Source of the DNA: Anaerolineae bacterium
GTDB lineage: Bacteria; Chloroflexota; Anaerolineae; Anaerolineales; Villigracilaceae
Direction: 5' to 3'
NCBI GenBank assembly: GCA_017303735.1
Contig: JAFLCF010000110.1
Coordinates: 1-14,902, forward strand
Length of the DNA stretch: 14,902 nucleotides
Shown here piece by piece: positions 14,400 through 14,902 of this stretch. The notes under the pieces were generated by a model, which worked only from the letters and a program-made list of their open reading frames with translations, ran no database searches and was not told where the DNA came from. The first letter of the stretch is position 1. Each line of letters opens with the position of its first letter. Both the position numbers and the translations under genes were made by a program.

Positions 14400-14645
14400 A
14401 TGGCAAAATCAAAAAACACCCCAAAACCCGTTGAAGAATTATCGTATGAAGAAGCCCTGGCTGAATTGGAAGGCATCGTAGACGGTTTGGAAAATGAGCA
14501 GAATCCGCTTGAGGCGGCGATCACGCATTACGAGCGCGGACAAGCCCTTCTTGCGCATTGCGGCGCGCTGCTCGAAGCCGCTCAACTCAAAGTGCAAAAA
14601 CTGGCTGGAGAGTCGCTCGTCGATTTTGAAGAGGAATCCGAATGA
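14400..14645 (+). CDS. xseB: Exodeoxyribonuclease VII small subunit
   Basis: The 81-residue product has the XseB signature LSYEEALAELEGIVDGLEN followed by LEAAITHYERGQALLAHCGALLEAAQLKVQKL, two helices that pack on the coiled coil of XseA in multiple copies. It is needed for nuclease assembly. GGAG (14391-14394) lies 5 nt before the ATG and the gap to xseA is 19 bp. The stop overlaps the next start by 4 nt (ATGA at 14642-14645), implying translational coupling within one operon. Confidence 0.96.
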   Translation: MAKSKNTPKPVEELSYEEALAELEGIVDGLENEQNPLEAAITHYERGQALLAHCGALLEAAQLKVQKLAGESLVDFEEESE

Positions 14646-14902
14646 ACATTTTGGATATATTCCAAAACAAAGTGTTGATCGCCGTCATGTTGGGTTGGTT
14701 GCTGGCGCAGGCGTTGAAGATCCCTACCGAATATCTGCGTTCGCGCCGTTGGCTATGGGCGATGTTCTTTGCCGCGGGCGGAATGCCATCTTCGCATACT
14801 GCCTTAATGGTCGCAGGCACATTGTCAGTGGCTTTGTATCACGGCTTTGATAATCCCTTGTTCGGTGTTGCAGTTGCCGTCACCATGATCATTGCCCATG
14901 AT
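14642..14902 (+). CDS. DUF212 / divergent PAP2-family membrane protein, 3' end cut by window edge
   Basis: Eighty-seven codons are visible and the frame is open at the right edge. The sequence MNILDIFQNKVLIAVMLGWLLAQALKI starts with a membrane helix and continues to GGMPSSHTALMVAG (47-60), the phosphatase-like signature of divergent PAP2 proteins (YuiD type). Family members are small membrane proteins of about 150 residues that may act on lipid phosphates; the function is not firmly established. ATG overlaps the xseB stop by 4 nt. The visible part holds about half of a normal member. Confidence 0.9.
   Translation, partial: MNILDIFQNKVLIAVMLGWLLAQALKIPTEYLRSRRWLWAMFFAAGGMPSSHTALMVAGTLSVALYHGFDNPLFGVAVAVTMIIAHD

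Overview
The window looks like chromosomal DNA of a free-living bacterium of medium GC content. Gene content and the style of the intergenic repeats (short GC-rich inverted elements, ACACGGATT elements, TTGAAGG-type tracts) remind me of Chloroflexota of the Anaerolineae type. That placement is an inference from general resemblance; there is no rRNA or other marker here to prove it.

Left part (1-6631): every gene lies on the minus strand. Read in the direction of transcription from 6631 they are an acetyl-CoA acetyltransferase, a DinB-like protein, a 3-hydroxyacyl-CoA dehydrogenase, a DUF2891 protein, and a large LRR-Roc-COR (bacterial Roco) GTPase that runs off the left edge. The thiolase and the dehydrogenase catalyse consecutive steps between acetyl-CoA and 3-hydroxybutyryl-CoA, but they are separated by the DinB-like gene and a probable terminator. 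Three of the four gaps between these genes hold inverted or repeat-like elements.

Middle part (6632-10292): a short divergent promoter region separates the thiolase from a plus-strand group II truncated globin, which is followed by a multi-pass GT-C/GT39-like glycosyltransferase. Converging on it is a minus-strand Phd-type antitoxin / VapC (PIN) toxin pair with a near-consensus promoter and an operator-like palindrome. An AlkD-type DNA glycosylase with its key residues intact follows.

Right part (10293-14902): on the minus strand are a HIT-family hydrolase/phosphorylase, a small AT-rich four-helix membrane protein of unknown function, and a DUF3048 lipoprotein that carries an SdrD/Cna-B-like domain inside its first DUF3048 half. 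On the plus strand, divergent from the HIT gene, are xseA, xseB (exonuclease VII) and the start of a DUF212/divergent PAP2 membrane protein, the last two overlapping by 4 nt. DNA maintenance is therefore represented twice (AlkD and Exo VII).

I found no CRISPR array, rRNA, tRNA, transposase or prophage gene. The most unusual features are the eight in-register 69-bp coding repeats of the Roco protein together with its atypical G4 motif, the split DUF3048 lipoprotein, and the number of different small intergenic repeats, some of which overlap gene starts, stops or ribosome binding sites. I see no clear undescribed multi-gene system; the unseen C-terminus of the Roco protein is the best place to look for one.
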